From NCBI RefSeq assembly GCF_036013525.1, contig NZ_CP107853.1, positions 12,400,001 through 12,464,000 of the forward strand: DNA of 64,000 nucleotides, read 5' to 3'. The notes beneath the pieces were generated by a model, which did no database searches, was not told the origin of the DNA, and was given only the letters and a program-made list of their open reading frames with translations. Numbering within the stretch: the first letter of the stretch is position 1; the number at the start of each line of letters is the position of its first letter. Below, piece by piece: positions 21,708 through 31,565 of this stretch. The position numbers and the translations under genes are program-made. The DNA comes from Nonomuraea sp. NBC_00507. Its GTDB lineage: Bacteria; Actinomycetota; Actinomycetes; Streptosporangiales; Streptosporangiaceae.

Positions 21708-23093
21708 TCAGTGGTGGCCGGGGTACGAAGCCTGCGTCTGCGCGTTCAGGGAACGCATCTTGACCCAGTTCGCCTGGTTCGTCCGCGGGTCATTGATCTT
21801 CAGCACATCCAGGCCCAGGTTGAAGTCGGAGCCGTAGATGTAGCCGTTGTAGTAGTACGCCGACCAGAAGCCGCCGCTGAGGGCCGGCGCGGTGTTGTCC
21901 GGTCCCCGCTCGAAGTAGGCGATCTCCTGCGGGTGCGCCGAGTCGGTGAAGTCGACCACCGAGATGCCGCCCTGGTACCACGCCTGCACCATGATGTCGC
22001 GGCCCTTGACCGGGATCAGCGAGCCGTTGTGGGCCACGCAGTTCTCCGTGTCGGCCTGGTGCCGTGCGATCTTGAAGTAGCTCCTGAACTGGAGCTGCCC
22101 GTTCACGATGTCGTAGTACGCGTTGGCGCCCTTGTTCGGCCCGATGGCCTCGTTGCAGGTGGCCCGGGTGCCGCCGCCGAGCTCGTCGGTGAAGATCACC
22201 TTCGTGCCCGTGTTGTTGAAGGTCGCCGAGTGCCAGAACGCGAAGTTCACCTCGTCGCGCACGGTCGCGGTGACCTGGGGCTGCTCGGGGTTGCGGATGT
22301 CGAGCAGGATGCCGTCACCCATGCAGGCGCCCGCCGCGATGCCCTTCTCCGGGTAGGCCGTGATGTCGTGGCAGCCGGTCGTGGCCGACTTCCCGTTGGG
22401 GTAGGGCAGCGGGACACCGCCGTAGCCGCCCTGCGGGAACAGGTTCGGCGTGGCGATCACGGTCGCGGCCGTCGGGTTGTTCAGCGGCACCTTGATGATC
22501 GAGATCAGGTCGTGCGGCGTCTTGCAGTCCGGGTACGTGTCGTTCGGGTTGTAGGACGAGACGTAGATGTAGACGTTCTGACGCGAGCGGTCGGGCACCA
22601 GTGTGTGGGTGTGCGAACCGCAGTTGGTCTCGACCGCCTTGATGTACTTCGGATTGGCCTTGTCCGAGACGTCGAAGATCCGTATGCCCTCCCACGACTC
22701 CTTGATCGTCGCAGACTGCGACGTGCTGCTGCACGAGTCGTTGTTCCGGGAGGAGTCGACGGAGCCGAACAGCAGGTTGCCGTAGACGGACACGTCCATC
22801 TGGCCGCCCGGGCAGACCACGGAGCTGACGAGCGAGGTCCGCTTCGGGTGCTTGACGTCGTAGATGGAGAAGCCGTAGTAGTTGCCGACATAGGCGTAGT
22901 CGCCCTGGAAGGCCATGTCCGTGTGGATATCGGCCAGCGCTTCGGGCTTAGGCACGTTGGTGACGTGCTCCATGTTGGGGCTCATGACGATCTGACCTGG
23001 AGCAGGGATGTCTGCGGCCTGGACGGGCAGGGTACTGCCCGCCAGCGCCACGACCGCCGCAACGAGGATGAGGGCCCTGCGCGGGGTTAACAC
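21708..23093 (-). CDS. Secreted LVIVD-repeat beta-propeller protein (copy 2)
   Basis: A 461-residue paralogue of the downstream gene, collinear along its length, with a signal peptide (LTPRRALILVAAVVALAGSTLPVQA) and repeats such as YAYVGNYYGFSIYDVKHP, IRIFDVSDKANP and YGSDFNLGLDVLKIND. Both copies keep the same cysteines (for example in CPG.QMDVSV, CSS.SQSA, ETNCGSH and ENCVAHNGS), suggesting disulfides outside the cell. GTG start with GGAGG 7 nt upstream. Promoter probably in the 23094-23260 divergent interval, whose composition is distinctly AT-richer than the surroundings. Confidence 0.85.
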   Translation of the reverse strand: MLTPRRALILVAAVVALAGSTLPVQAADIPAPGQIVMSPNMEHVTNVPKPEALADIHTDMAFQGDYAYVGNYYGFSIYDVKHPKRTSLVSSVVCPGGQMDVSVYGNLLFGSVDSSRNNDSCSSTSQSATIKESWEGIRIFDVSDKANPKYIKAVETNCGSHTHTLVPDRSRQNVYIYVSSYNPNDTYPDCKTPHDLISIIKVPLNNPTAATVIATPNLFPQGGYGGVPLPYPNGKSATTGCHDITAYPEKGIAAGACMGDGILLDIRNPEQPQVTATVRDEVNFAFWHSATFNNTGTKVIFTDELGGGTRATCNEAIGPNKGANAYYDIVNGQLQFRSYFKIARHQADTENCVAHNGSLIPVKGRDIMVQAWYQGGISVVDFTDSAHPQEIAYFERGPDNTAPALSGGFWSAYYYNGYIYGSDFNLGLDVLKINDPRTNQANWVKMRSLNAQTQASYPGHH

Positions 23094-23260
23094 TGGTCAA
23101 CCTCCAATAAAGGGGGCGTAAATCTACGTAATCCTCGCGTCTCCGGCCCTGAAGGACCAGTGTCCAACCTGTCAATTTTTGTTCCTGTTCACCCCCTTTC
23201 AATTGGGACGTTTTTCACCTAGAGTGCGCATTCTCCACCACATCAGTCAGGGAGGGCTGG

Positions 23261-23911
23261 GTGCGCGCCGCGCTCGGGTTCATTGCAAGCACGGTCCTTG
23301 CAGGCACGGTCATCGCTCTCTCCGGCTGCACCTCCAGTACGCCGCCGCAAGCCCCGCGGGCCGACTCGACCGCGCCCGTGATCGCCCCCGGCCGCCCCGG
23401 TGAGCTGGCCAAGACGCTCTCGCCTGGCGAGGCCGCCACCGCCGTGCCCTCACCCACCGCGAACGCCGCCGACGTCACCTACGTGCAGGACATGATCGTC
23501 CATCACCAGCAGGCGCTAGACATGGCGTTGCTCGCGCCCAACCGGTCGGACTCGGCCAAGCTCAAGAGCCTGGCCGACCGGATCAAGGCGGCTCAGGGGC
23601 CGGAGATCCAGTTCATGACGGGCTGGCTACGCGAGCTGGACCAGAAGGTGCCCGACCATCACGCCGCGCACGACGGCATGCCGGGAATGGCCGCGCCCGA
23701 GCAACTCGAGGCACTGAAGGCCGCCACGGGCAAGAACTTCGACCGGATGTTCCTTGAGCTCATGATCAACCACCACCTCGGCGCGATCAAGATGTCCGAA
23801 CAGGTGCTGACCAGCGGCTCCCACATCAGGATCGAGGAACTGGCCAGTGACGTCAGCGTCACCCAGGCAGCCGAGATCCGCCGCATGCAGGAAATGCAGT
23901 CGGCCCTTTAG
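23261..23911 (+). CDS. DUF305-family lipoprotein
   Basis: A 216-residue lipoprotein starting at GTG (preceded by CAGGGAGGG). The signal ends in a lipobox (IALSGC, Cys23), and an Ala/Pro-rich linker leads to the DUF305 domain (about 70-216). The two family signatures are MIVHHQQALDMA and MINHHLGAIKMS, giving paired histidines in a ferritin-like four-helix fold; family members are often linked to copper or other metal stress. A possible promoter with TTTCAA and TAGAGT separated by 17 nt lies at about 23197-23225. Divergent from the LVIVD genes. Confidence 0.88.
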   Translation: MRAALGFIASTVLAGTVIALSGCTSSTPPQAPRADSTAPVIAPGRPGELAKTLSPGEAATAVPSPTANAADVTYVQDMIVHHQQALDMALLAPNRSDSAKLKSLADRIKAAQGPEIQFMTGWLRELDQKVPDHHAAHDGMPGMAAPEQLEALKAATGKNFDRMFLELMINHHLGAIKMSEQVLTSGSHIRIEELASDVSVTQAAEIRRMQEMQSAL

Positions 23912-23969
23912 CCCTCGCCCTGCCACGCATGCAGGCGGGCCCTCAGCCCTCGCACTGCCACGAGTGCAG
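23910..23969 (-). repeat. Imperfect tandem repeat after the SAH hydrolase-like gene
   Basis: Two 25-nt words (23910-23934 and 23945-23969, period 35, three mismatches) share GCCACGnnTGCAG. A third, shorter match (GCCACGAATGCAG) lies at 23986-23998 inside the 3' end of the adenosylhomocysteinase gene, suggesting a small local duplication of that gene end. Confidence 0.6.
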
Positions 23970-23971
23970 TC

Positions 23972-25207
23972 TCAGGAGCCCGCCCGCCACGAATGCAGGT
24001 AGTCCTCCTGCTCGGGGGTGAGCGTGTCGATGCCGATGCCGGTAGCGGCCAGCTTGAGCCTGGCGACCTCATGGTCGATCTCGCCCGGCACGTCGTAGAC
24101 GCCAGGCGCCAACTCCGCCCGCGCGCCCACCAGCCACTCCACGGCGAGGGCCTGCGCGGAGAACGACATGTCCATGACGGCCGCCGGATGCCCCTCCGCG
24201 GCGGTGAGGTTGACCAGCCGCCCCTCGGCCAGCAGCAGCAGCCGCCGGCCGTCGGGCATCACGTACTCGTCGGTGTTGGGGCGCACCCCCCGGTGCACCT
24301 CCTGGGCCAGCTCGTCCAGCGCGCGCACGTCGATCTCCACATCGAAGTGCCCCGCGTTGGCCAGGATCGACCCATCCTTCATGACCGACAGGTGCTCGCC
24401 TCTGATCACGTCCCGGTTGCCGGTCACGGTCACGAACAGATCGCCGAGCATCGCGGCCTGCGCCATCGGCCGCACCTCGTAGCCCTGCAGGGTGGCGTCG
24501 AGCGCCTTGACCGCGTCGATCTCGGTCACGATCACCCGCGCCCCGAACCCCTTGGCCCGCTCGGCCACCCCACGCCCGCAGTAGCCGAACCCCGCCACGA
24601 CCACGGTCCGCCCAGCGAGCATGGTGTTGGTCGCCCGCATGATCCCGTCAAGCGTCGACTGCCCGGTGCCATACCGGTTGTCGAACATGCGCTTGGTCCG
24701 CGTGTCGTTGACCGCCACCACAGGAAACCGCAGCGCCCCCTCGGCCGCCATCTGCCGCAACCGAATGATCCCGGTTGTGGTCTCCTCACACCCGCCGCTC
24801 ACCCGCTCGAGCAGATCAGTCCGCTCGGTGTGCAGGATGTTGACAAGATCACACCCATCATCGAGTACGAGGTCGGGCTCAAGATCAAGCGCCTGGTGAA
24901 TATGCCGGTAGTAGGTGGCCCGGTCCACTCCAGCCCGCGCGTGCACGCCGATGCCATAGGTCCGCAGAGCCTCGGCAACATCGTCCTGCGTGGAGAGCGG
25001 ATTGGAAGCGGCCAGCTCGATCTGCGCACCGCCCGCCTTCAAGGCCCCCATGAGCACCGCCGTCTCAGCGGTGACGTGCAGGCACGCCGCGATCCGCAGC
25101 CCGTCAAGCGGCCGTGAGAGCGCGAATCGCTCACCGATCGCGGTCAACACCGGCATCGAACGAGCAGCCCACGAGATCTGCCGCTCACCGCTTTCACTGA
25201 CGTCCAT
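23972..25207 (-). CDS. Adenosylhomocysteinase, short (archaeal/Thermotoga-like) type
   Basis: A 411-residue S-adenosylhomocysteine hydrolase-family protein. It would split SAH to adenosine and homocysteine using tightly bound NAD. Visible features are the substrate residues in HVTAETAVLMGAL and EETTTGIIRL, the catalytic VNDTRTKRMFDNRYGTGQS block, the Rossmann glycine motif GFGYCGRG and NAGHFDVEID. It lacks the long insertion and the C-terminal HYRY tail of the classical bacterial enzyme encoded just upstream, so it belongs to the shorter branch. Whether it uses SAH or a related nucleoside is not decidable. ATG at 25207; the repeat array precedes it. Confidence 0.85.
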   Translation of the reverse strand: MDVSESGERQISWAARSMPVLTAIGERFALSRPLDGLRIAACLHVTAETAVLMGALKAGGAQIELAASNPLSTQDDVAEALRTYGIGVHARAGVDRATYYRHIHQALDLEPDLVLDDGCDLVNILHTERTDLLERVSGGCEETTTGIIRLRQMAAEGALRFPVVAVNDTRTKRMFDNRYGTGQSTLDGIMRATNTMLAGRTVVVAGFGYCGRGVAERAKGFGARVIVTEIDAVKALDATLQGYEVRPMAQAAMLGDLFVTVTGNRDVIRGEHLSVMKDGSILANAGHFDVEIDVRALDELAQEVHRGVRPNTDEYVMPDGRRLLLLAEGRLVNLTAAEGHPAAVMDMSFSAQALAVEWLVGARAELAPGVYDVPGEIDHEVARLKLAATGIGIDTLTPEQEDYLHSWRAGS

Positions 25208-25344
25208 GGGTGCCTGCTAACCGAAGAAGACGGCCAAGAATACGCTCGTCACGGCGAGCACCCCGTGAGCCTTCACGACCGGCCATGACAGACGGGAACC
25301 GGGTGCGGCGCGTGCGGTGACCTTGGGCGACCGTAAAAGAAGGT
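25208..25344. other. Leader of the short SAH hydrolase gene
   Basis: Between the repeat array and the ATG of the short adenosylhomocysteinase. On the minus strand a frame runs through the repeats into a hydrophobic end (HGVLAVTSVFLAVFFG) and stops at 25217, but no ribosome binding site or family match supports it. It may just be the transcribed leader. Confidence 0.35.
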
Positions 25345-25524
25345 GGTTGTGGAGCTCCAAAGGAGCTCCGGGAGGAGAGAACCCCTCCCGGTTGTGGAGC
25401 TCCAAAGGAGCTCCAGGAGAAGAAAACCCCTCCCGGTTGTGGAGCTCCAAAGGAGCTCCAGGAGGAGAGAACCCCTCCCGGTTGTGGAGCTCCAAAGGAG
25501 TTCCGGGAGGAGAGAACCCCTCCC
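25345..25524 (-). repeat. Four tandem 45-bp hairpin repeats between two SAH hydrolase genes
   Basis: Copies at 25345-25389, 25390-25434, 25435-25479 and 25480-25524. Each unit contains GGAGCTCC-AAA-GGAGCTCC, an 8-bp stem with 3-nt loop whose arms are themselves palindromic (SacI core), and then GGGAGG-AGAGAA-CCCCTCCC, which can form a second stem. Copies differ at only a few bases and some changes break pairing (copy 4 has GGAGTTCC; copy 2 has AGGAGAAGAAAA in the second stem). They lie 3' of sahH and 5' of the short paralogue, all on the same transcript direction. Confidence 0.95.
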
Positions 25525-25533
25525 GAAACTCCT

Positions 25534-25558
25534 GAATCTTCTCCGAGAGAGAGAAGAT

Positions 25559-25560
<2 letters not shown>
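25534..25560 (-). terminator. Hairpin at the end of sahH
   Basis: Perfect 10-bp stem (GAATCTTCTC at 25534-25543, GAGAAGATTC at 25551-25560) with a 7-nt loop. Its first arm on the transcript overlaps the sahH stop codon (25559-25561). No U-run follows, as is common for actinobacterial terminators; with the adjacent repeat array it could attenuate read-through into the downstream gene. Confidence 0.6.
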
Positions 25561-27419
<1,859 letters not shown>

Positions 27420-27422
27420 ACG

Positions 27423-28361
27423 TCATGAGGTCGTCTCGGCGGCCGTGGCGCGCTCGCGGTCCAGGTCCGGCTCCAGGTAGATGACCCGGGCGATCGGCAC
27501 CGCCTCGCGGATGCGGCGCTCGGCCTCGTCGATGCCGCGCGCCACCTCCGAGGCCGTCTCGTCGTGCGACACGGCGATCTTGGCGCCCACGAGGAGCTCC
27601 TCCGGCCCGAGGTGCAGCGTCCGCATGTGGATGATCCTTTCCACCTCCGGCGCGCTCTCCAGCGCCTGGCGGATCTGATCCTCCATCTCCAGCGAGGCGC
27701 CCTCACCGACCAGCAGCGACTTGGTCTCGATGGCCAGCACGACCGCGATGACCGCGAGCAGCACGCCGATCATCAGGGTGCCGACGCCGTCCCAGACGCC
27801 GTTACCCGTGACGACCGCCATCGTCACGCCGAACAGCGCGAAGATCAGGCCGAACAGCGCGCCCAGGTCCTCCAGCAGGATGACGGGCAGCTCCGGCGCC
27901 TTGGAGCGGCGGATGAACGCCCACCACGACTGCTTGCCGCGCACGGCGTTGGACTCCTGGATCGCCGTACGGAACGAGAACGTCTCCGCGATGATCGCGA
28001 AGATCAGCACTCCGAACGCCCAGATCGGCGAATCCACCTTGTGCGGATCCTGGATCTTGTGCACGCCCTCGTAGAGCGAGAACGCGGCGCCGATCGTGAA
28101 CAGCACGACGGCCACCACGAAGGCGTAGAAGTAGCGCTCGCGCCCGTAGCCGAACGGGTGCTCCCTGGTGCTGGCCCGCTGCGCCCGCTTGCCACCAACC
28201 AGCAGCAGCACCTGGTTGCCCGAGTCGGCCACGGAGTGAATGCCCTCGGCCAGCATCGACGAGGAACCGGTGAAGGCCGCGGCCACAAACTTCCCCACGG
28301 CGATGGCCAAGTTGGCGGCCAATGCCGCCACGATCGCTTTAGTTCCGCCGCTCGCGCTCAC
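27423..28361 (-). CDS. Cation diffusion facilitator (CDF) transporter
   Basis: A 312-residue CDF protein, a proton-coupled exporter of divalent metals such as zinc, cobalt or manganese. Six transmembrane helices occupy about 8-225, with the metal-site motif EGIHSVADSGNQ in helix 2 and HPFGYGRERYFYAF next to it, EDLGALFGL in helix 5, and a cytoplasmic C-terminal domain (about 230-305). The sequence resembles the ZnT9/SLC30A9-like branch common in actinobacteria. GTG start (VSASGGTKAIVAALAAN). Metal specificity is not deducible. Confidence 0.92.
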   Translation of the reverse strand: MSASGGTKAIVAALAANLAIAVGKFVAAAFTGSSSMLAEGIHSVADSGNQVLLLVGGKRAQRASTREHPFGYGRERYFYAFVVAVVLFTIGAAFSLYEGVHKIQDPHKVDSPIWAFGVLIFAIIAETFSFRTAIQESNAVRGKQSWWAFIRRSKAPELPVILLEDLGALFGLIFALFGVTMAVVTGNGVWDGVGTLMIGVLLAVIAVVLAIETKSLLVGEGASLEMEDQIRQALESAPEVERIIHMRTLHLGPEELLVGAKIAVSHDETASEVARGIDEAERRIREAVPIARVIYLEPDLDRERATAAETTS

Positions 28362-28410
28362 GGGTCTTCTCCACTCATAAAGATCACGTATTAAGGCCTG
28401 GAAAAGGATC

Positions 28411-29517
28411 CTATTGCGAAATTCTGGCCTTCAGCTCAGTGATCGCTGACACAGGGGTCGGATCCACTCCATATCCCAGCGCCAGGTACGTGCTGGCGTA
28501 GTCGCCCAGGGCGATCAGCGAGGCGATCCGCTCCAGCGGATGCACCCCCTCGGCCGTGAGCTCGGTGACCCTGACGTCGCGGTCGCGCGCCAGCCGCAGC
28601 ACCGCCTCGCGCCGCCGCGCCACCTGGGGGTGCTCTTCGACGTCACGCATGACCACGAGCCGGAGCGTGAGTCCGGCGGTGTCGGCGAAGATGTCGTGCT
28701 CGGCCATCGGCCCGTCGAGGGCGGCCACCTGGTTGTGGCCGGCCTCGGGCAGTTCTCCGTAAACAGCGGGATATTTCGCGTTCGTGTTGAGCTGGCAGGC
28801 CAGCCGGTACGCGGCCACGGCCGCCACCGGCGACGACCCCCAGATCATCGGGACGCTCTCGGCCAGGTCCATGGCGAGCGACTTGCCGGGGTTGATGAAC
28901 GACTCGCTGGACGGCCGGCACCGGTGCGCCATGTCCTCCAGGGCCTTGGCCACCCGCTCGAACAGGTCCGCCTCCGCCGGCACGAGCCGCAGCTCGGCGG
29001 CGGCCACGATCAGGGGAATGGTCAGGAGCCAGACGTTCGCCCTGGACTGCCCGTCGACCGGGACCGCCACGTAGACGGCCGATCCCTGCACGGCGATGGC
29101 CTCCAACGGGGAACCCGAGGGTCCGACGCCGAGCAGCGTAGAGCCGCGGCGCACGGCCTGGGTGGCGACGGACAGCGTCTCCTCGGTGTCGCCCGAGCCG
29201 GAGACGGCGATGACCAGGTCGGTGGCGCCGACCCAGCCGGGGAGCTGATAGGAACGCAAGGTCACGATGGGCAGCGGCACGCCGTTGCCGGCCACCGCCG
29301 CCAGGATGTCGCCCGCGATGCCGGAGCCGCCCATGCCCGCGACCACGATGGCGCGCGGCCGCCCGTGGGCGGCCAACCGGTCGAGGCGGGCCTCGACGGC
29401 CGCACGGTGGCCGGTGCGTATGTGAGCCGCGGATGAGGCGACCGCGGGCAACATCCCGCCAGGGTCGCCTTCACTGAGGTGAGCCTGGTCGTCGAGCCGG
29501 CCGGGCTCCCAGGTCAC
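28411..29517 (-). CDS. SIS-domain phosphoglucose/phosphomannose isomerase
   Basis: A 368-residue protein of the bifunctional phosphoglucose/phosphomannose isomerase (TobH-like) family. It has two SIS domains; the first shows the sugar-phosphate loop [13 protein letters not shown] and [14 protein letters not shown]. It likely interconverts fructose 6-phosphate with mannose or glucose 6-phosphate for GDP-mannose and wall-glycan supply, and would feed the mannose-1-phosphate nucleotidyltransferase-like enzyme at 51.4-52.5 kb. The GTG start overlaps the stop of the Trm112-like gene (GTGA), so the two are translationally coupled. Confidence 0.85.
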   Translation of the reverse strand: MTWEPGRLDDQAHLSEGDPGGMLPAVASSAAHIRTGHRAAVEARLDRLAAHGRPRAIVVAGMGGSGIAGDILAAVAGNGVPLPIVTLRSYQLPGWVGATDLVIAVSGSGDTEETLSVATQAVRRGSTLLGVGPSGSPLEAIAVQGSAVYVAVPVDGQSRANVWLLTIPLIVAAAELRLVPAEADLFERVAKALEDMAHRCRPSSESFINPGKSLAMDLAESVPMIWGSSPVAAVAAYRLACQLNTNAKYPAVYGELPEAGHNQVAALDGPMAEHDIFADTAGLTLRLVVMRDVEEHPQVARRREAVLRLARDRDVRVTELTAEGVHPLERIASLIALGDYASTYLALGYGVDPTPVSAITELKARISQ

Positions 29518-29681
29518 GGTTTCCTGGCCTCGTCGACGAGCAGGACGGGGATGTCATCCCGGACCGGATAGATCAGGCCGCAGCCCGTGCAGGCCAGCTC
29601 CTCGGCCTCGCTGTCGGCACGCAGGGGCGCCTTGCACGCCGGACAGGCCAGGATCTCCAGCAGCCAGTCGTCGATCTTCAC
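29514..29681 (-). CDS. Trm112-family zinc-ribbon protein
   Basis: A 55-residue protein ([17 protein letters not shown]...) with two CxxC pairs (Cys13/Cys16 and Cys31/Cys34) and the [11 protein letters not shown] motif of the Trm112/UPF0434 family. Trm112 proteins bind zinc and often stabilise methyltransferases; bacterial copies are small and lie beside sugar-phosphate genes, as here. The start is GTG at 29681, with a purine-rich GTGAAAGA just before it. It is too short for ordinary gene-length cut-offs but the family match is clear. Confidence 0.85.
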   Translation of the reverse strand: MKIDDWLLEILACPACKAPLRADSEAEELACTGCGLIYPVRDDIPVLLVDEARKP

Positions 29682-29739
29682 TCTTTCACCAATCTCGCTT
29701 TCACTCGTTAGCTCGACCGTAACATCACGGTGTCACCGG

Positions 29740-30397
29740 TCAGGCGGATCGAGTCCGACGAATGATGGTCTGTATGTGGTGGAACACCGCTTGACTCGCA
29801 CCACAGTGCGTGAAGTTGCGCTCGGCCTGCGTCACGGCGCTGGAATAGTCGATCGGCGTCCCGTCGAACGCCGTCCAACGGCCCCCGCCTCCTCCACGAT
29901 GATCTGCGGCGCGACATTGTCCCAGATCTTGGAGGTCTGGTTCAAGAACGCACCGTAGCGCCCTCTCGCCACCATCACGATGCCCGCGCGACCTCGGGGT
30001 GCGCCGGATCCGCGTCAATGCCGTAACAGAGCATTCGACCGGCGACGCCACCGTTGCCGGCGACGTGGATGGGCGCCCCGTTGCAGGTCGCTCCCTCGCC
30101 CTTCTGAGCGCTGTAGATCTCGCCAAAGGCGGGCAACGCGATGCCACCGGCGATGGGCGTCGCGTCCTCCAGCACCATGATCCCGTAGTGCGGCAGTCCG
30201 GCCGCGAAATTGCTCGTGCCGTCGATCGGGTCGATGACCCACGTATAGCGCAGCAGCAGCTTCCCTATCGCGGTGTCCGCTTCGGTGAGGACCTGATGCG
30301 GGTCGCTCTCCTTGTATCGCGTGCTCACTTTGCCGAATTTGTCGCGAGCGACGGCTGACGCCACGTCGAGCACCTGCTCGATGAATTGTCTGTACAT
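29740..30397 (-). pseudogene. Inositol monophosphatase-family pseudogene
   Basis: The first 141 codons (MYRQFIEQVLDVASAVARDK) look like an IMPase: TEADTAIGKLL, then WVIDPIDGTSNFAAGLPHYG (the two metal-binding aspartates) and GGIALPAFGEIY. About 25 residues expected between KLL and RYTWV, which carry the glutamate of motif 1, are missing. After HPEVARAS the frame stops at TGA; the match resumes in another frame (VMVARGRYG...FLNQTSKIWDNVAPQIIVEEAG) after loss of another block, and shifts again to IDYSSAVTQAERNFTHCGASQ, ending at 29740. At least two deletions and two frame changes make the product non-functional. Confidence 0.85.
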
Positions 30398-30740
30398 TTA
30401 TTCCACGCCCCAGCGTACCGTGACGGACTTTGGGAGATTTCGGGGCTCGTCGATCTCCCGGTTCAAATGAAGGGCGTGATATGGCAGAGGCTGGTAGTCG
30501 GAGAAGCTCAGAAGGTCGGCTTCGTCGAGGTCATCGGGTCCGAATCCGATGATTTCCCCTCCGCGGGCGGCGACCTCGCTGACATTCGCCAAGGTCGCCG
30601 TGAAGAGATCACGGTTGGCATGTGGCGAAGGTATGAGGGCAACGGTCACGGCCCCGGGCGCTATGAGCGAAATCGTGCCATGCTTAAAGAATCCAGTGGG
30701 CCCACGGTGCGATCAATGTAACCTGCCTTCGCTGGTTCAT
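30398..30740 (-). pseudogene. SIS-domain (GlmS/AgaS-like) pseudogene with large internal deletion
   Basis: The start survives as ATG 30740 overlapping the stop of the HAD gene (ATGA), reading MNQRRQVTLIAPW, but this frame ends within 20 codons. From about 30715 a different frame matches the C-terminal end of GlmS-type SIS proteins: FKHGTISLIAPGAVTVALIP, then ANVSEVAARGGEIIGFG and the terminal EPRNLPKSVTV. The middle of the gene, some 200 or more codons including the sugar-phosphate site, is gone. The stop (30398-30400) abuts the ATG of the inositol monophosphatase remnant. Confidence 0.8.
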
Positions 30741-31528
30741 CGAGCCTCGATGCCGAGGAAGCTCTCGACGAATTCCGCCGTCTGCTCCCAGCCCTCTACC
30801 GCGACGCACTCCACGCCCATCGCCTTGACGGGATAGTCATTGCCGCCCTCGTCGAGACGATCACCGACAAACAGCACGTCATCAATTCCGAGGCCAGTAG
30901 CCTCGAGCAAACGGCCGATGCCATACGCCTTGTCGACACCCTTTCGCGTGATGTCGACCGACGTCGAGCCACCACTGCGAACCTCGAGACCAGGCAGGCG
31001 TTCCGCGACATGCGCGCACAATCTGCGCCGCTTGGAGCCGTCGGGATCCCAGGCATATTTCGAGCTGGGCGGGGCCTGCTGGCCCAGGGCAGAGAAGGTG
31101 ATCTGACTGCCTCGGTCCTCGATGATCTCCCCCCAGGGATCATCAGCCCACAGATCGAGCTCCTTGGCGCTCTGTGTGAGCACCTGGATGATCTCAGCCT
31201 TCTCGGCGTCACTGAAGTCTTCGGCATAGACGAGGCGCCACTCGTCCTTCTCCCAACGGTAGTAGCGCGTCCCGCACGTCGGCATGAGATGCAGCCTGGC
31301 GCGATGCCGGTCGCCGACCGGCAGATGCCTCAGCACCTGGTTCTGAAACTGGCTGAACTGGCCGCCGGAGATAACGCAGACATCCACCACATCGAGCAGA
31401 CGGGCCAGGAGCTCCGCCATTCGATCATCAATCTGGGACTTGGACACCGCCAAGGTGTCATCCAGATCGAAAGCGAGTAGGGAGAATTGGCGGTTAATCG
31501 GAACTCCTACGAAATCGACCGCGGGCAC
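30737..31528 (-). CDS. HAD-IIB family hydrolase (phosphomannomutase-like fold)
   Basis: A 263-residue HAD enzyme with motif I FDLDDTLAVSKSQID (nucleophile and general-acid aspartates), motif II VISGG, a C2-type cap region (about 85-190) and motifs III/IV KGVDKAYGIGRLL and FVGDRLDEGGNDYPVKAMG. The pattern resembles eukaryotic-type phosphomannomutase and sugar-phosphate phosphatases. It is intact, first in a cassette whose next two genes (SIS protein, inositol monophosphatase) are broken. Start uncertain: GTG 31528 (VPAVDFVGVP) is used; TAGGAG lies only 5 nt before an ATT at 31504. Substrate unknown. Confidence 0.8.
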   Translation of the reverse strand: MPAVDFVGVPINRQFSLLAFDLDDTLAVSKSQIDDRMAELLARLLDVVDVCVISGGQFSQFQNQVLRHLPVGDRHRARLHLMPTCGTRYYRWEKDEWRLVYAEDFSDAEKAEIIQVLTQSAKELDLWADDPWGEIIEDRGSQITFSALGQQAPPSSKYAWDPDGSKRRRLCAHVAERLPGLEVRSGGSTSVDITRKGVDKAYGIGRLLEATGLGIDDVLFVGDRLDEGGNDYPVKAMGVECVAVEGWEQTAEFVESFLGIEAR

Positions 31529-31565
31529 GTGCCTCGACTCTACCGGCGCAGGCAGGCGACGCGCT

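Noticed and set aside
25217..25495. 92-codon minus-strand frame through the 45-bp repeats (LELHNREGFSPPGAP repeats)
   Set aside because: The units are in frame on both strands because the period is 45; palindromes explain the sequence better than a protein, and there is no ribosome site.
25345..25524. CRISPR array
   Set aside because: The repeats are directly adjacent with no unique spacers and each forms strong hairpins; no cas genes are present.
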